NCBI GenBank assembly: GCA_031549485.1 | Contig: JAVBPR010000012.1 | Span: 1 to 64,000 of the forward strand | DNA from: JAVBPR01 sp031549485 | Lineage (GTDB): Bacteria; Bacillota; Clostridia; Oscillospirales; Feifaniaceae | Direction of reading: 5' to 3' | Length of the DNA stretch: 64,000 nt | Shown here: piece by piece, positions 8,775 through 18,790 of the stretch | Layout of the letters: every line of letters begins with the position of its first letter | Numbering within the stretch: the first letter of the stretch is position 1 | Position numbers and translations under genes: made by a program | The notes under the pieces: generated by a model | Seen by the model: the letters and a program-made list of their open reading frames with translations, nothing else | Told to the model about the DNA's origin: nothing | The model's database searches: none

Positions 8775-10661
8775 GTGACAAAATTAAAGGGAAAGAGTTT
8801 CGAAACATTCGTGGAAGAATTCAGGCAAGGCGATTCTGTCGATGCGTATAAGTTTTTAGGCTGTCATAAGGTTAAAGACGGCTTTCTTTTCCGCGTTTTT
8901 GCCCCCCGCGCCAAAAGCGTTCGCGTTATCGGTAACTTTTGCGATTGGCGGGCGGAGCAGGCGCCGTATATGCATCAAGTGCCGGGCGGAATTTTTGAAG
9001 TTACCATTCCCGGGATAAAAACATATGACAATTACAAATACCTTATCGAAAGACAGGACGGAGCGATTAATTACAAAAGCGATCCATACGGATATCATAT
9101 GGAAACCCGTCCCGATAACGCCAGCAAAGCATATGACCTCGGCGGGTTTAAGTGGAGCGACGCGGCGTATTTAAAAGCGGCCGAGAAAAAGGACATCCTG
9201 AATTGTCCCATTAATATCTACGAAGTGCATCTCGGAAGCTGGAAAAAGAAAGAAAATGATGATTTTTACAGCTACCGCGAGCTTGCGGAAACGCTTGTTC
9301 CGTACGCGAAAAAAATGGGCTACACCCATCTCGAGCTTATGCCGATAACCGAGTATCCGTTCGATCCGTCGTGGGGGTATCAGGTCACCGGATATTTTGC
9401 CCCGACCTCGAGATACGGAACGCCGCACGATTTCATGTATTTTGTGGATTGCTGCCATAAAAACGGCATCGGCGTAATTTTGGACTGGGTTGCCGCGCAT
9501 TTTCCGAAAGACGGCAACGGGCTTTACGAATTTGACGGAAGTTTTTGCTATGAATATTCAGATCCGCTGAAAATGGAGCACAAAGAGTGGGGAACAAGAA
9601 TATTCGATTACGGCAAGGGCGAAGTTCAGAGCTTTTTGATAAGCAACGCGATGTTTTGGATAAAAGAGTATCATATTGACGGGCTTCGCGTCGACGCGGT
9701 CGCCTCGATACTCTACCTTGATTACAACCGCCAAAACGGGCAATGGCGGAGGAATAAATACGGCGGCAACGGAAATCTTGAAGCCATGCAGTTTCTTAAA
9801 AAGCTGAATCGCCTTGTCCTCTCAAATTCGAAAACGGCAATGACCTTTGCGGAGGAAAGCACGGCATTCCCGATGGTCACACACCCCGACTATGCAGGCG
9901 GTCTCGGCTTCAATTTTAAATGGAACATGGGCTGGATGAACGATATCTGCAAATATATGCAGGCCGATCCGCTCTTCCGCGCAGGGCAGCATAATAACGT
10001 CACATTCTCGCTGTCCTACGCATTTTCAGAAAATTTTGTGCTTCCGCTTTCGCATGACGAAGCCGTTTACGGAAAGAAATCGCTTCTTAACAAAATGCCG
10101 GGAAGCTACGAAGAAAAATTTGCAAATCTTCGCGCGTTTTACGGATACATGATGGCTCACCCCGGAAAGAAACTTATGTTCATGGGCGGCGAATTCGGGC
10201 AGTTTGACGAGTGGAATTTCACAAAAGAGCTTGACTGGAACCTTCTCGACTATCCGATGCACGCGAAAATGCAAAAATACGTCGAAACGCTCAATCATTT
10301 TTACCTCGAACATACCGAGCTTTTTGAACAGGATTCAAGTTGGGACGGTTTCAAGTGGATTTCCTGCGATGACAATAAGAACAATGTCGTCGCTATGCGC
10401 AGGATAGATAAAAAAGGCAACGAACTGATAATCATTTCAAACTTTTCTAATGTAACCCTTGAAAAATACAGGCTCGGCGTTCCGTATAATACAACCTATA
10501 CGCCTGTGCTTAATTCGGACGCCAAGGTTTTCGGCGGAGCGGGAACAAAGCTAATGCCGAAAAAAGCCAAAAAACTTACCGAACACGGATTCCTATATAG
10601 CGCAGAGTTCACGCTGCCTGCGCTTTCAACGATAATATACAAAGCCGGAGGGAAAAAATAA
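8775..10661 (+). CDS. glgB: 1,4-alpha-glucan branching enzyme
   Basis: Makes the alpha-1,6 branches of glycogen; cytoplasmic. The 628 residues hold an N-terminal CBM48 domain (about 25-115) and a GH13 barrel. The catalytic nucleophile Asp307 lies in GLRVDAVAS, the acid in AEEST (around 359-363), and the third aspartate in LSHDEAVYG. GTG start with a weak purine-rich ribosome site. It is first of six co-directional glycogen genes; its TAA overlaps the ATG of glgC by one base. Confidence 0.95.
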   Translation: MTKLKGKSFETFVEEFRQGDSVDAYKFLGCHKVKDGFLFRVFAPRAKSVRVIGNFCDWRAEQAPYMHQVPGGIFEVTIPGIKTYDNYKYLIERQDGAINYKSDPYGYHMETRPDNASKAYDLGGFKWSDAAYLKAAEKKDILNCPINIYEVHLGSWKKKENDDFYSYRELAETLVPYAKKMGYTHLELMPITEYPFDPSWGYQVTGYFAPTSRYGTPHDFMYFVDCCHKNGIGVILDWVAAHFPKDGNGLYEFDGSFCYEYSDPLKMEHKEWGTRIFDYGKGEVQSFLISNAMFWIKEYHIDGLRVDAVASILYLDYNRQNGQWRRNKYGGNGNLEAMQFLKKLNRLVLSNSKTAMTFAEESTAFPMVTHPDYAGGLGFNFKWNMGWMNDICKYMQADPLFRAGQHNNVTFSLSYAFSENFVLPLSHDEAVYGKKSLLNKMPGSYEEKFANLRAFYGYMMAHPGKKLMFMGGEFGQFDEWNFTKELDWNLLDYPMHAKMQKYVETLNHFYLEHTELFEQDSSWDGFKWISCDDNKNNVVAMRRIDKKGNELIIISNFSNVTLEKYRLGVPYNTTYTPVLNSDAKVFGGAGTKLMPKKAKKLTEHGFLYSAEFTLPALSTIIYKAGGKK

Positions 10662-11830
10662 TGGATGCAAGAAGAAAACAATGTGTCGCCATGCTTCTCG
10701 CGGGAGGCCAGGGAAGCAGGCTGAAAGCGCTGACTTCGGATATCGCAAAGCCCGCAGTTCCGTTCGGCGGGAAATACAGGATAATCGATTTCCCGCTTTC
10801 AAACTGTGTAAACAGCGGTATCGACACGGTCGGAATACTCACGCAATACCAACCGCTTCTCCTCAATCAGCATATCGGAAACGGAAGCCCGTGGGGGCTT
10901 AACCGCAATTTCGGCGGCGCACACGTTCTGCCCCCGTACGCGAAAAGCGAGCGAAGCGAGTGGTACAAAGGCACCGCAAACGCAATCTATCAAAACATTC
11001 ATTTTATAGATGGCTACGATCCCGATTTCGTGCTCATCCTGTCGGGCGACCACATTTATAAAATGAACTACAGGGATATGATTAACGAGCACATCAAAAC
11101 CGCGGCGGACTGCACAATTGCCGTTATCAATGTCGATCTCGAAGAGGCGTCGCGCTTCGGAATAATGAACACAAACGCCGACGGCACGATTTACGAATTC
11201 GAAGAAAAACCGAAAAAACCGAAAAGCACAAAAGCCTCGATGGGAATTTATGTTTTCAACTGGCAGGTGCTGAAAAAGGCGCTGATAAAAGACGAACATA
11301 CCGAAAACAGCGCAAACGATTTCGGAAAAAATATCATCCCGATGATGCTTGAAGAGGGGATGAAACTTGTCGCCTATGAGTTCGAGGGATACTGGAAAGA
11401 CGTCGGAACAATCGAGAGCTTGTGGCAGGCGAATATGGATCTTATCGATAAATCGGTCAGCTTCGGGCTTAAAGACGGCGGAAAAATCTATTCGAGGAAT
11501 AACGCCGCCGCGCCAAGCGTCATATCGGACGAGGCAAACGTTCAAAACGGAATGGTGGCGGAAGGCTGCGAAATCAACGGATACGTTGAAAATTCGATTA
11601 TTTCCACCGGGTGTTACATAGGCGAAAACGCAGTTGTAAAAGACAGCGTTATCATGCCGGGTGTCGAGATATTAAGCGGCGCGAAAGTTTACCATTCGAT
11701 AATCGGCGAGAATGCCGGAATCGGGCAGAACGCCGTCTGCGGAACAGAAAAGAAGGAAGCCGGAATCACCGTTGTCGGCGCGGGCAAAAAAGTCCGTGCC
11801 GGGGTTGAATTCGTTTCCAAAGAAGCATAA
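10661..11830 (+). CDS. glgC: Glucose-1-phosphate adenylyltransferase
   Basis: Makes ADP-glucose from glucose-1-phosphate and ATP, the committed and usually allosteric step of glycogen synthesis. The N-terminal nucleotidyltransferase domain has GGQGSRLKALT (about 14-24) and SGDHIYKM (around 127-134), the latter with the metal-binding Asp. GIYVFN and EGYWKDVGT mark sugar-phosphate binding. The C-terminal part is a left-handed beta helix with hexapeptide-like repeats. Length 389 is normal. It overlaps glgB by one base and is followed by glgD, with which it probably forms a heterotetramer. Confidence 0.95.
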   Translation: MDARRKQCVAMLLAGGQGSRLKALTSDIAKPAVPFGGKYRIIDFPLSNCVNSGIDTVGILTQYQPLLLNQHIGNGSPWGLNRNFGGAHVLPPYAKSERSEWYKGTANAIYQNIHFIDGYDPDFVLILSGDHIYKMNYRDMINEHIKTAADCTIAVINVDLEEASRFGIMNTNADGTIYEFEEKPKKPKSTKASMGIYVFNWQVLKKALIKDEHTENSANDFGKNIIPMMLEEGMKLVAYEFEGYWKDVGTIESLWQANMDLIDKSVSFGLKDGGKIYSRNNAAAPSVISDEANVQNGMVAEGCEINGYVENSIISTGCYIGENAVVKDSVIMPGVEILSGAKVYHSIIGENAGIGQNAVCGTEKKEAGITVVGAGKKVRAGVEFVSKEA

Positions 11831-11842
11831 GGAGGGAAATGT

Positions 11843-12949
11843 ATGCAAGGTATAATTTTTTCGAATGTACACGATTCGCTGATGGGGCCGCTCACAAGCG
11901 ACAGAACGCTTGCGTCGCTTCCTTTCGGCGGAAGATACAGGCAAATCGATTTTGTGCTGTCTAATATGTCGAACAGCGGAATCGAAACGGTCGGAGTTAT
12001 CACAAAACACCATTATCAGTCGCTTATGGACCATCTCGGCTCCTGCGGCGAATGGGACTTGAACCGTAAAAACGGCGGTGTCTATATTATGCCGCCGTTC
12101 TCGGCAGGGCAAACTTCGGTTTACTCTGGCAAAATTGACGCTCTGCGCGGCTCGGTAAAATTTATCGAGAGAGCTCCGGGGCGGTATGTCGTTTTAAGCG
12201 ACAGCAATGTCCTATGCAATATCGACTACCGGGAGGTTATGAAGAGCCATATCGCTTCGGGCGCGGATATAACGATTATCGCCAATAAAGAGCCTATAAG
12301 AAAAGGCGTCGTTCATGACCTCGTCCTGCATATGAGAGACAATAAAGTCTCGGAAGTCCTTACCGACGCGGAAACGGGAAGAAACAGCGTTGTCGGCATG
12401 GGAATGTATATAATTGAAAAGGAAATTCTTCTTGAGCTTGTTTCAAGGCTTTCGCAGCTTGGCTATTCTCATTTTGAGCGCAGCCTTATACAGCAGGAAT
12501 TCCTTAAAAACCAGCTTTCGATAAATGCGCATATTTTCCACGGGGTAACGCTTCGCAATACGACCGTTCCGAGTTATGTGGAAAACAACCTCGCGCTTTT
12601 GGAGGATGAAATCAGGCACGATCTCTTTAAGCCCACCGCCCCGATTTACACAAAGGTCAGAGACGAAGTTCCGACCTTTTACGGCCGCGGTTCGCAGGTT
12701 GACGGATGTCTTATTGCAGACGGCTGCTCGATTTACGGCAATATCGCAAAATCGGTTCTCTTCCGCGATGTCACGATCGGCGCGGGTTGCGAGATAAAGA
12801 ACTGCATAATAATGCAGGGCACCGTTATCGAGGATAATGTAACACTTGAAAATATCATAATTGACAAAGACGCTGTTATCACAAAAGGCACAATTTTGAG
12901 AGGGGCTACCGAAGCGCCGCTCATCATCGGCAAGGGAAACAGGGTATAA
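11843..12949 (+). CDS. glgD: GlgD, non-catalytic ADP-glucose pyrophosphorylase subunit
   Basis: 368 residues homologous to GlgC but with a broken catalytic N-terminus: the glycine-rich GGxGxRL loop is replaced by SNVHDSLMGPLTSDRT. The GDH metal-binding motif reads SDSNVLCN. Glucose-phosphate and beta-helix regions remain. In Bacillota, GlgD is the regulatory partner of GlgC. It starts 12 bp after glgC with GGAGG ahead of the ATG. This is a normal family feature, not decay. Confidence 0.93.
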   Translation: MQGIIFSNVHDSLMGPLTSDRTLASLPFGGRYRQIDFVLSNMSNSGIETVGVITKHHYQSLMDHLGSCGEWDLNRKNGGVYIMPPFSAGQTSVYSGKIDALRGSVKFIERAPGRYVVLSDSNVLCNIDYREVMKSHIASGADITIIANKEPIRKGVVHDLVLHMRDNKVSEVLTDAETGRNSVVGMGMYIIEKEILLELVSRLSQLGYSHFERSLIQQEFLKNQLSINAHIFHGVTLRNTTVPSYVENNLALLEDEIRHDLFKPTAPIYTKVRDEVPTFYGRGSQVDGCLIADGCSIYGNIAKSVLFRDVTIGAGCEIKNCIIMQGTVIEDNVTLENIIIDKDAVITKGTILRGATEAPLIIGKGNRV

Positions 12950-12953
12950 CTAA

Positions 12954-12987
12954 TTCGGGCAAAGCGGAAATTTCCGCTTTGCCCGAA
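12954..12987. promoter_or_regulatory. Perfect 34-bp palindrome between glgD and glgA
   Basis: Two 17-base arms, TTCGGGCAAAGCGGAAA and its exact complement, meet without a spacer. No T-run follows, so it is a poor terminator. In RNA it would form a stable hairpin 23 bases ahead of glgA, which could set relative expression by processing or stabilising one side of the transcript. Confidence 0.7.
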
Positions 12988-13010
12988 AGACATAAGATAA
13001 GGAGACAAGA

Positions 13011-14441
13011 ATGAAAATACTTTTTGCCGCGTCCGAGGGGGCGCCGTTCATGAAAACAGGCGGGCTTGGGGATGTTGCCCGCGCTTTGCCGTGCGAACTT
13101 GCAAAAAATCCTGAAAATGAAATTGCTGTTGTTTTGCCTTATTATTCGGGCATTAAATATAATGATAAATTCGCGGCGGAGCGGGTTGCCGAGTTCGGCG
13201 TGCCGCTTGCGTGGAGAAATCTATATTGCGGGCTTTACAGATACTACGACAAAAAGGCGAAAATAACCTATTTCTTTATCGATAACGAATATTATTTTTC
13301 GGGACAACTCATATACGGAAGATTTGACGACGGGGAGAGATTCGCCTATTATGCAAAAGCGATTCTTGAAATGCTTATGCATCTGGATTATTTTCCCGAC
13401 GTTATCCACTGCAACGACTGGCAAACCGCGCTTGTTCCCGCTTTCTTGAAATGTTTTTACAGCCATCTTGAAAATTATTCGCGCATCAAAACTGTTTTCA
13501 CAATACATAATATCGAGTATCAAGGCAAAGCGAGCAACGAATTTTTGACCGACGGACTTGGCATGGCCGAAAACTGGCGTCCGACGATGAGCCATCTAAA
13601 CTGCATAAATTATATGAAAAGCGCGATTTTGCTCTCCGATAAGGTCACCACCGTTTCGGTAACTTATTCATACGAGATAAGGCACGCGTATTTTGCCCAC
13701 GGGCTTGAAAATGTTTTGCAGAGCGAGAGCGGAAAACTTGTCGGAATAGTAAACGGCATCGACCAGAGCGAGTATAATCCCAAAACAGATAAAAATATCT
13801 ATAAAAATTTCAGCGCCGCGGACCTTTCGGGAAAAGCGGAGAATAAAAAACTTCTGCAAAAGGATTTGGGACTTGCCGAAAATGCAAACCTGCCGGTTTT
13901 TGCTCTTGTTTCAAGGCTTGTGGCTCATAAAGGCGTCGAACTTATCGAGTTTATGATGGATGAGCTCGCGGCGCTTCCGGCACAATTTGTTATATTGGGC
14001 TCGGGAGACACAAAACACGAGCATATGTTCAGCAATTTTGCAAAGAATAATTCAAAGAAAGTTTCGGTAACAATCGGATTTGACAGTCAGCTGGCTTCAA
14101 GAATATACGCCGGAGCGGACTTTTTGCTTATGCCGAGCAAAAGCGAGCCGTGCGGACTTTCTCAGCTTATCGCCATGCGTTACGGAACAATTCCTGTTGT
14201 CCGCGAAACCGGCGGCCTCTGCGATACCGTTCCGCCGATAAATATGGAGGATATGTCGGGCGCGGGATTCACATTCAAGCTCTTTAACGCGCACGATATG
14301 TGCGGCGCCGTCCGCCGCGCCGTTGATTTTTACGGCGCAAAGGATAAACTGAAAAAAATCATGGTGGCGGATATGAAACTTGATCTGTCCTGGAAAAAAT
14401 CCGCGGCACAATATATGGATGTTTACAGGTCGCTTTTTTAA
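13011..14441 (+). CDS. glgA: Glycogen synthase
   Basis: Transfers glucose from ADP-glucose to the growing chain (GT5, GT-B fold). The N-terminal KTGGLGDV (16-23) binds ADP-glucose. The C-terminal SKSEPCGLSQ motif carries the catalytic glutamates. 476 residues, full length. ATG with AAGGAG 7 bases upstream. Confidence 0.95.
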   Translation: MKILFAASEGAPFMKTGGLGDVARALPCELAKNPENEIAVVLPYYSGIKYNDKFAAERVAEFGVPLAWRNLYCGLYRYYDKKAKITYFFIDNEYYFSGQLIYGRFDDGERFAYYAKAILEMLMHLDYFPDVIHCNDWQTALVPAFLKCFYSHLENYSRIKTVFTIHNIEYQGKASNEFLTDGLGMAENWRPTMSHLNCINYMKSAILLSDKVTTVSVTYSYEIRHAYFAHGLENVLQSESGKLVGIVNGIDQSEYNPKTDKNIYKNFSAADLSGKAENKKLLQKDLGLAENANLPVFALVSRLVAHKGVELIEFMMDELAALPAQFVILGSGDTKHEHMFSNFAKNNSKKVSVTIGFDSQLASRIYAGADFLLMPSKSEPCGLSQLIAMRYGTIPVVRETGGLCDTVPPINMEDMSGAGFTFKLFNAHDMCGAVRRAVDFYGAKDKLKKIMVADMKLDLSWKKSAAQYMDVYRSLF

Positions 14442-14456
14442 GTTTTTGCACAATAC

Positions 14457-14486
14457 TTGCACAACAGATAATATTTGTAATATAAT
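14457..14486 (+). promoter_or_regulatory. Possible internal promoter for glgP
   Basis: TTGCAC (14457-14462), 18-base spacer, TATAAT (14481-14486). It lies just upstream of a terminator-like hairpin, so transcripts from here would have to read through that hairpin to reach glgP. Confidence 0.55.
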
Positions 14487-14504
14487 GATTACAAAATAAA
14501 AAGA

Positions 14505-14529
14505 TGCGGCAATTATTGCCGCACTTTTT
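14505..14529 (+). terminator. Terminator or attenuator hairpin between glgA and glgP
   Basis: TGCGGCAA, 3-base loop, TTGCCGCA, then CTTTTTG. It ends about 40 bases before glgP. It may separate the synthesis genes from phosphorylase, or act as a leader attenuator for the promoter just upstream. Confidence 0.75.
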
Positions 14530-14569
14530 GTGCAGAATAATATAACAAAATTGAGAGGTTTGAGAGGGA

Positions 14570-17011
14570 ATGACTGACAAGCATATGATACTCGCGCAAA
14601 TAGAAGAAGCCTGTACCGATATGTATGGCTGCGGAATTAAAAACGCGGCGAAACCACAGGTTTACAGAGCTGTTTGCGGCGTGGTCAAAGATATACTTCA
14701 GCAGAAAAGAAGCAGCTTTCAGGATGCCTGCAATAAAGACGGGGCAAAGCAGGTATATTATTTTTCTGTTGAATTTTTGGTTGGAAGAAGTTTGCGCAAC
14801 AATCTTTTTAATCTTAAAATGGAAAAACTTTTTAAAGACGCGCTTAAAGATATTAATATCGATTTAAACGACCTTTACGAGCTTGAGCCGGATGCGGGCC
14901 TCGGCAACGGCGGTCTCGGCCGTCTTGCCGCGTGCTATATAGATGCGCTCACAACACAGTGTATGCCGGCTACAGGTTTTTCAATTTGCTACGAATTCGG
15001 AATATTTAAGCAGAAGATTGTCGACGGCTGGCAGGTCGAATTTCCGGACGATTGGCTCGGGCTCGGCGATGTTTGGCTAGCTCCAAGGCGTGATAAAGCA
15101 TATGAAGTCCGTTTCGGCGGAACTATTCAGGACCATTTTGAAAACGGCAAATATACTCCGGTTCACGTCGATTATCAAACGGTAATCGCCGTGCCGTACG
15201 ATATGATAGTTTCGGGATACGACAGCCCGGCGGCCAATACGCTTGTCCTCTGGACGGCGAAAAGCCCGCAAAACCTTGATATGAACGCTTTTTCACGCGG
15301 CGAATATCAAAAAGCGCTTGAGAGCAAGAACAAAGCGGAAGTTATAAGCAAGGTTCTCTATCCCGCAGACGACCATATTGAGGGCAAAATCTTGCGCCTT
15401 AAACAGCAGTATCTGCTCGTTTCCGCTTCTATTCAGAGCATTATCGAAGACCACCTGAAAAAATTCGGAAAACTCTCGAACCTTTCAGATAAGTGCGCGA
15501 TTCATATTAATGACACCCATGCCGCGATGTCGGTTGCGGAGCTTATGCGCCAGCTTGTCGACGAATACGGCTTCGAATGGGAAGAAGCGTGGGAAATCAC
15601 CTGCAACACCCTTGCCTACACCAACCATACGGTTATGAGCGAGGCTCTCGAGCGCTGGCCGGAACACCTTTTCAAGGGCGAACTTCCGAGAGTTCATCAG
15701 ATAATTTGCGAGATAAACAGACGCCTTCTTATCGACCTTTATAAAGAATATCCGGGCGATGACAGGAAGATAGAATATATGGCGGTTATCGCAAACGGCG
15801 AAATCCGCATGGCAAATCTTTGCCTTGCGGCTTGCTATAAAGTTAACGGCGTTTCGGCGCTTCACTCTGAAATCGTCAAAAAGACTCTTTTTAACGATTA
15901 TTATAATATTTATCCGCAGAAGTTTACCAACGTTACAAACGGAATTGCCTACCGCCGCTGGCTTGCACAGGCCAATCCGCGCCTAACGGGGCTTATCACC
16001 GACCTTATAGGCGATGGGTTTTTAAATGATATCACCGAGCTTACCGAGCTTACAAAATATGATTCGGACGCGTCGGTTTTAAAGAAACTTGCCGAAATCA
16101 AGCTCGAAAACAAAAAAGACCTCGCAAGATATATCGAGAAGGCAAACGGCGTAATCGTCGATCCAAATTCGATTTTCGACGTCCAAATCAAGCGCCTTCA
16201 CGAATACAAACGGCAGCTTTTGAACGTTCTTAACATCCTTTATATGTATAACCAAATCAAATCTGGCAGGGGGGCGGATCTTCCGCCGCGCACCTTTATA
16301 TTTGCCGCAAAGGCTTCGCCCGGCTATGTTATGGCAAAGCAGATAATCCGCCTTATCGTTTCGGTTTCGAACATGATAAACGCCGATCCGCAGGTTCGGG
16401 ATAAAATAAAGGTTATTTTCCTTGAGGATTATAATGTTTCGCTTGCCGAGATAATTATCCCGGCATCCGAGATAAGCGAGCAGATTTCGGTTGCGGGAAA
16501 AGAAGCGTCCGGAACCGGCAACATGAAGCTTATGATAAACGGCGCGGTCACGATAGGCACGCTTGACGGCGCGAATGTCGAGATTTTGGAGCAGGTCGGG
16601 AAAGAAAACATGTTCCTCTTCGGCCTTACGGCTGACGAGGTAGTTAAGCTCTGGCAGACAGGCTACGATCCGCAGAAATATTACCAGAACGATCCGGAGC
16701 TAAAAGCGGTTATTGATATGCTTTCAAGCGATATTTTCGGTCACAGCTTTGAGGATATTGCAAAAAGCCTGCTCTTCGGAAAATACGGAAGCGCCGACTC
16801 CTATATGTGTCTTGCCGATTTCCGCTCTTATGTCGAGGCGCAAAAATTCGTTTCCGAGGTTTATAAAAACCCGACATTGTTCAATTCCATGAGCCTTCAT
16901 AATATCGCGAATGCGGATATCTTCTCGGCTGACCGCGCGGTGCTTCAGTATTGCGACGATATCTGGCATGTGAAAAGGGTGAAAGTCGATGGACGTAAGG
17001 CACGAAAGTAA
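14570..17011 (+). CDS. glgP: Glycogen/starch/maltodextrin phosphorylase
   Basis: Releases glucose-1-phosphate from glycogen ends (GT35, PLP-dependent). 813 residues. Seen: GLGNGGLGRLAACY near 105-118, the active-site segment FAAKASPGYVMAKQII, and the PLP lysine in KEASGTGNMKL (around 641-651). ATG with GAGAGGG just upstream. The last 23 bases overlap the GH13 gene, so degradation enzymes are translated together. Confidence 0.95.
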   Translation: MTDKHMILAQIEEACTDMYGCGIKNAAKPQVYRAVCGVVKDILQQKRSSFQDACNKDGAKQVYYFSVEFLVGRSLRNNLFNLKMEKLFKDALKDINIDLNDLYELEPDAGLGNGGLGRLAACYIDALTTQCMPATGFSICYEFGIFKQKIVDGWQVEFPDDWLGLGDVWLAPRRDKAYEVRFGGTIQDHFENGKYTPVHVDYQTVIAVPYDMIVSGYDSPAANTLVLWTAKSPQNLDMNAFSRGEYQKALESKNKAEVISKVLYPADDHIEGKILRLKQQYLLVSASIQSIIEDHLKKFGKLSNLSDKCAIHINDTHAAMSVAELMRQLVDEYGFEWEEAWEITCNTLAYTNHTVMSEALERWPEHLFKGELPRVHQIICEINRRLLIDLYKEYPGDDRKIEYMAVIANGEIRMANLCLAACYKVNGVSALHSEIVKKTLFNDYYNIYPQKFTNVTNGIAYRRWLAQANPRLTGLITDLIGDGFLNDITELTELTKYDSDASVLKKLAEIKLENKKDLARYIEKANGVIVDPNSIFDVQIKRLHEYKRQLLNVLNILYMYNQIKSGRGADLPPRTFIFAAKASPGYVMAKQIIRLIVSVSNMINADPQVRDKIKVIFLEDYNVSLAEIIIPASEISEQISVAGKEASGTGNMKLMINGAVTIGTLDGANVEILEQVGKENMFLFGLTADEVVKLWQTGYDPQKYYQNDPELKAVIDMLSSDIFGHSFEDIAKSLLFGKYGSADSYMCLADFRSYVEAQKFVSEVYKNPTLFNSMSLHNIANADIFSADRAVLQYCDDIWHVKRVKVDGRKARK

Positions 17012-18752
17012 AAATTTAAGTTTCAGAGAGCCTTTCGGCGCGGTAAAACAAAACGAGGCGTGCAAAATAACGCTCGCGGTAAAAGGAATCTCGCAAAAAA
17101 ATATAAAAATGATACTTCGCAGAGAGGGAGGAGAAACGCTCTCCCTCCCTCTGCTTTTTTGCGGCGAAAAAGAGGGCGAAAGTTTTTACGGGGCGGAATT
17201 TAAGCTCCAATATCTCGGGCTCTATTTTTATCATTTTGAAATAGAGGCGAAAGAAGGAACGCTATCGGTCTATAAAAAAAATGATAAAGCGGCTATTGCA
17301 AAAGAGGGAGAATATTGGCAGATATCCTGTTATGATAAGGATTTTGAAACGCCGGAAGATTTTTGCGGCGCGGTCTTTTATCAGATTTTCCCCGATCGCT
17401 TTTTTCGCGAAGGCAGTTGCGATTTATCCGAAAAGCTCGGGCCGTTTCATCTCCACGAAAACTTCGATGAAACGCCTGAATACGGCGTGGTTGACGGCAG
17501 AGCGTGGGCGACCGACTTTTTCGGCGGGAATTTTCGGGGAATTGTTGCAAAACTCGATTATCTTAAAGAGCTGAATGTCTCGGCGATATATCTCAACCCG
17601 ATTTTCATGGCGGAGAGCAATCACCGCTATGACACGGCGGATTACCATAAAATCGACCCGATGCTCGGCACCGAAAAGGATTTCGAGAATTTTTGCAACG
17701 AGGCGCATAAGCGCGGAATAAAAATTGTTCTCGACGGCGTTTTTTCGCATACCGGAAGCCGCAGCGTGTATTTTGACAAAAAAGGCGAGTTCGGCGGCGG
17801 CGCGTTTTCGGATGAAAACAGCATTTATAAAAGCTGGTATAATTTCCACGCGGACGGCGGGTACGACAGCTGGTGGGGGATAGATACCCTGCCCGCCGTA
17901 AACGAAAATAATCCCTATTATATCGACTTTATGGCGACGGGAGAAAACAGCGTTTTGCGTCATTGGCTGCGGCTTGGGGCGGATGGGTTCCGCCTCGACG
18001 TCGCCGACGAGCTTCCCGATGAATTTATTGAAATTGTGCGAAAAGTTATAAAAGAAGAGAAAAAAGACGCAATTTTAATCGGCGAAGTCTGGGAAGACGC
18101 ATCTAACAAAATCGCATATTCAAAGCGGCGCAAGTACCTTCTCGGGCACGAGCTTGACAGCGTTATGAACTATCCTTTTTTAGAGGCGATAATTGCTTTT
18201 ACAAAAGGCTGGTCGGATGCGGCGGCATTTAAAGACGCGATAATGAAAATTATCGAAAACTATCCGAAAGAGGTTTTAAATTGTCTCTTAAACAGCCTCG
18301 GAACACATGATACTATAAGGATTTTGACCAATTTGGGCGACGGCGGAGTTTCTCTTTCGAAAGAGGAAAAAAGAAACGCGAAAATCGCGCCACAAAAATA
18401 TTCCGAAGCGGTCAAAAAGCTGAAATTCGCGGCGGCGCTGCAGTTTTCGCTTCCCGGCTGCCCGTGCATTTATTACGGCGACGAAGCGGGGCTTGAGGGC
18501 TACGAAGATCCCTACAACCGGCGCACCTATCCGTGGGGCAGAGAAAATGCCGAAATCCTTGATTTTTACAAGAAAATTTCGGCGCTTCGCAAATATGACA
18601 GCATGAGAAAAGGCGAGACGGAAATTAACGTCGCGGGCGGGGAACTAACGATAAAACGCACCCGCAAAAACGAGGTTGCGGAAATTCTTTTCCGCCGCGA
18701 AACCCTGTCGGTCACGGTTAAAATAAACGGCGAAGAAAAACTTTCGATATAA
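16989..18752 (+). CDS. Cytoplasmic GH13 alpha-amylase/neopullulanase-type enzyme
   Basis: 587 residues, no signal peptide. An N-terminal beta domain (about 1-100, CBM34-like) precedes a GH13 barrel. Catalytic residues are the Asp in DGFRLDVADE, the Glu in LIGEVWED and the Asp in GTHDT. NHRYDTADY matches the neopullulanase/maltogenic amylase subfamily. It probably trims maltodextrins or side chains left by GlgP. The ATG lies inside the end of glgP. A debranching action is possible, but the exact specificity cannot be read. Confidence 0.88.
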   Translation: MDVRHESKNLSFREPFGAVKQNEACKITLAVKGISQKNIKMILRREGGETLSLPLLFCGEKEGESFYGAEFKLQYLGLYFYHFEIEAKEGTLSVYKKNDKAAIAKEGEYWQISCYDKDFETPEDFCGAVFYQIFPDRFFREGSCDLSEKLGPFHLHENFDETPEYGVVDGRAWATDFFGGNFRGIVAKLDYLKELNVSAIYLNPIFMAESNHRYDTADYHKIDPMLGTEKDFENFCNEAHKRGIKIVLDGVFSHTGSRSVYFDKKGEFGGGAFSDENSIYKSWYNFHADGGYDSWWGIDTLPAVNENNPYYIDFMATGENSVLRHWLRLGADGFRLDVADELPDEFIEIVRKVIKEEKKDAILIGEVWEDASNKIAYSKRRKYLLGHELDSVMNYPFLEAIIAFTKGWSDAAAFKDAIMKIIENYPKEVLNCLLNSLGTHDTIRILTNLGDGGVSLSKEEKRNAKIAPQKYSEAVKKLKFAAALQFSLPGCPCIYYGDEAGLEGYEDPYNRRTYPWGRENAEILDFYKKISALRKYDSMRKGETEINVAGGELTIKRTRKNEVAEILFRRETLSVTVKINGEEKLSI

Positions 18753-18757
18753 AATAA

Positions 18758-18787
18758 AAAGGATTGGGAAAGCTCCCAATCCTTTTT
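18758..18787 (+). terminator. Terminator of the glycogen operon (left copy of a repeated hairpin)
   Basis: AAAGGATTGGGA, 4-base loop, TCCCAATCCTTT plus further T's. An almost identical hairpin, differing only in the loop, lies at 20181-20214. The two bracket the RHH/ncRNA/AbrB segment. Confidence 0.88.
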
Positions 18788-18790
18788 TGC

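Noticed and set aside
11843..12949. glgD as a degraded glgC pseudogene
   Set aside because: Loss of the catalytic glycine loop is normal for GlgD regulatory subunits; the frame is intact and well spaced.
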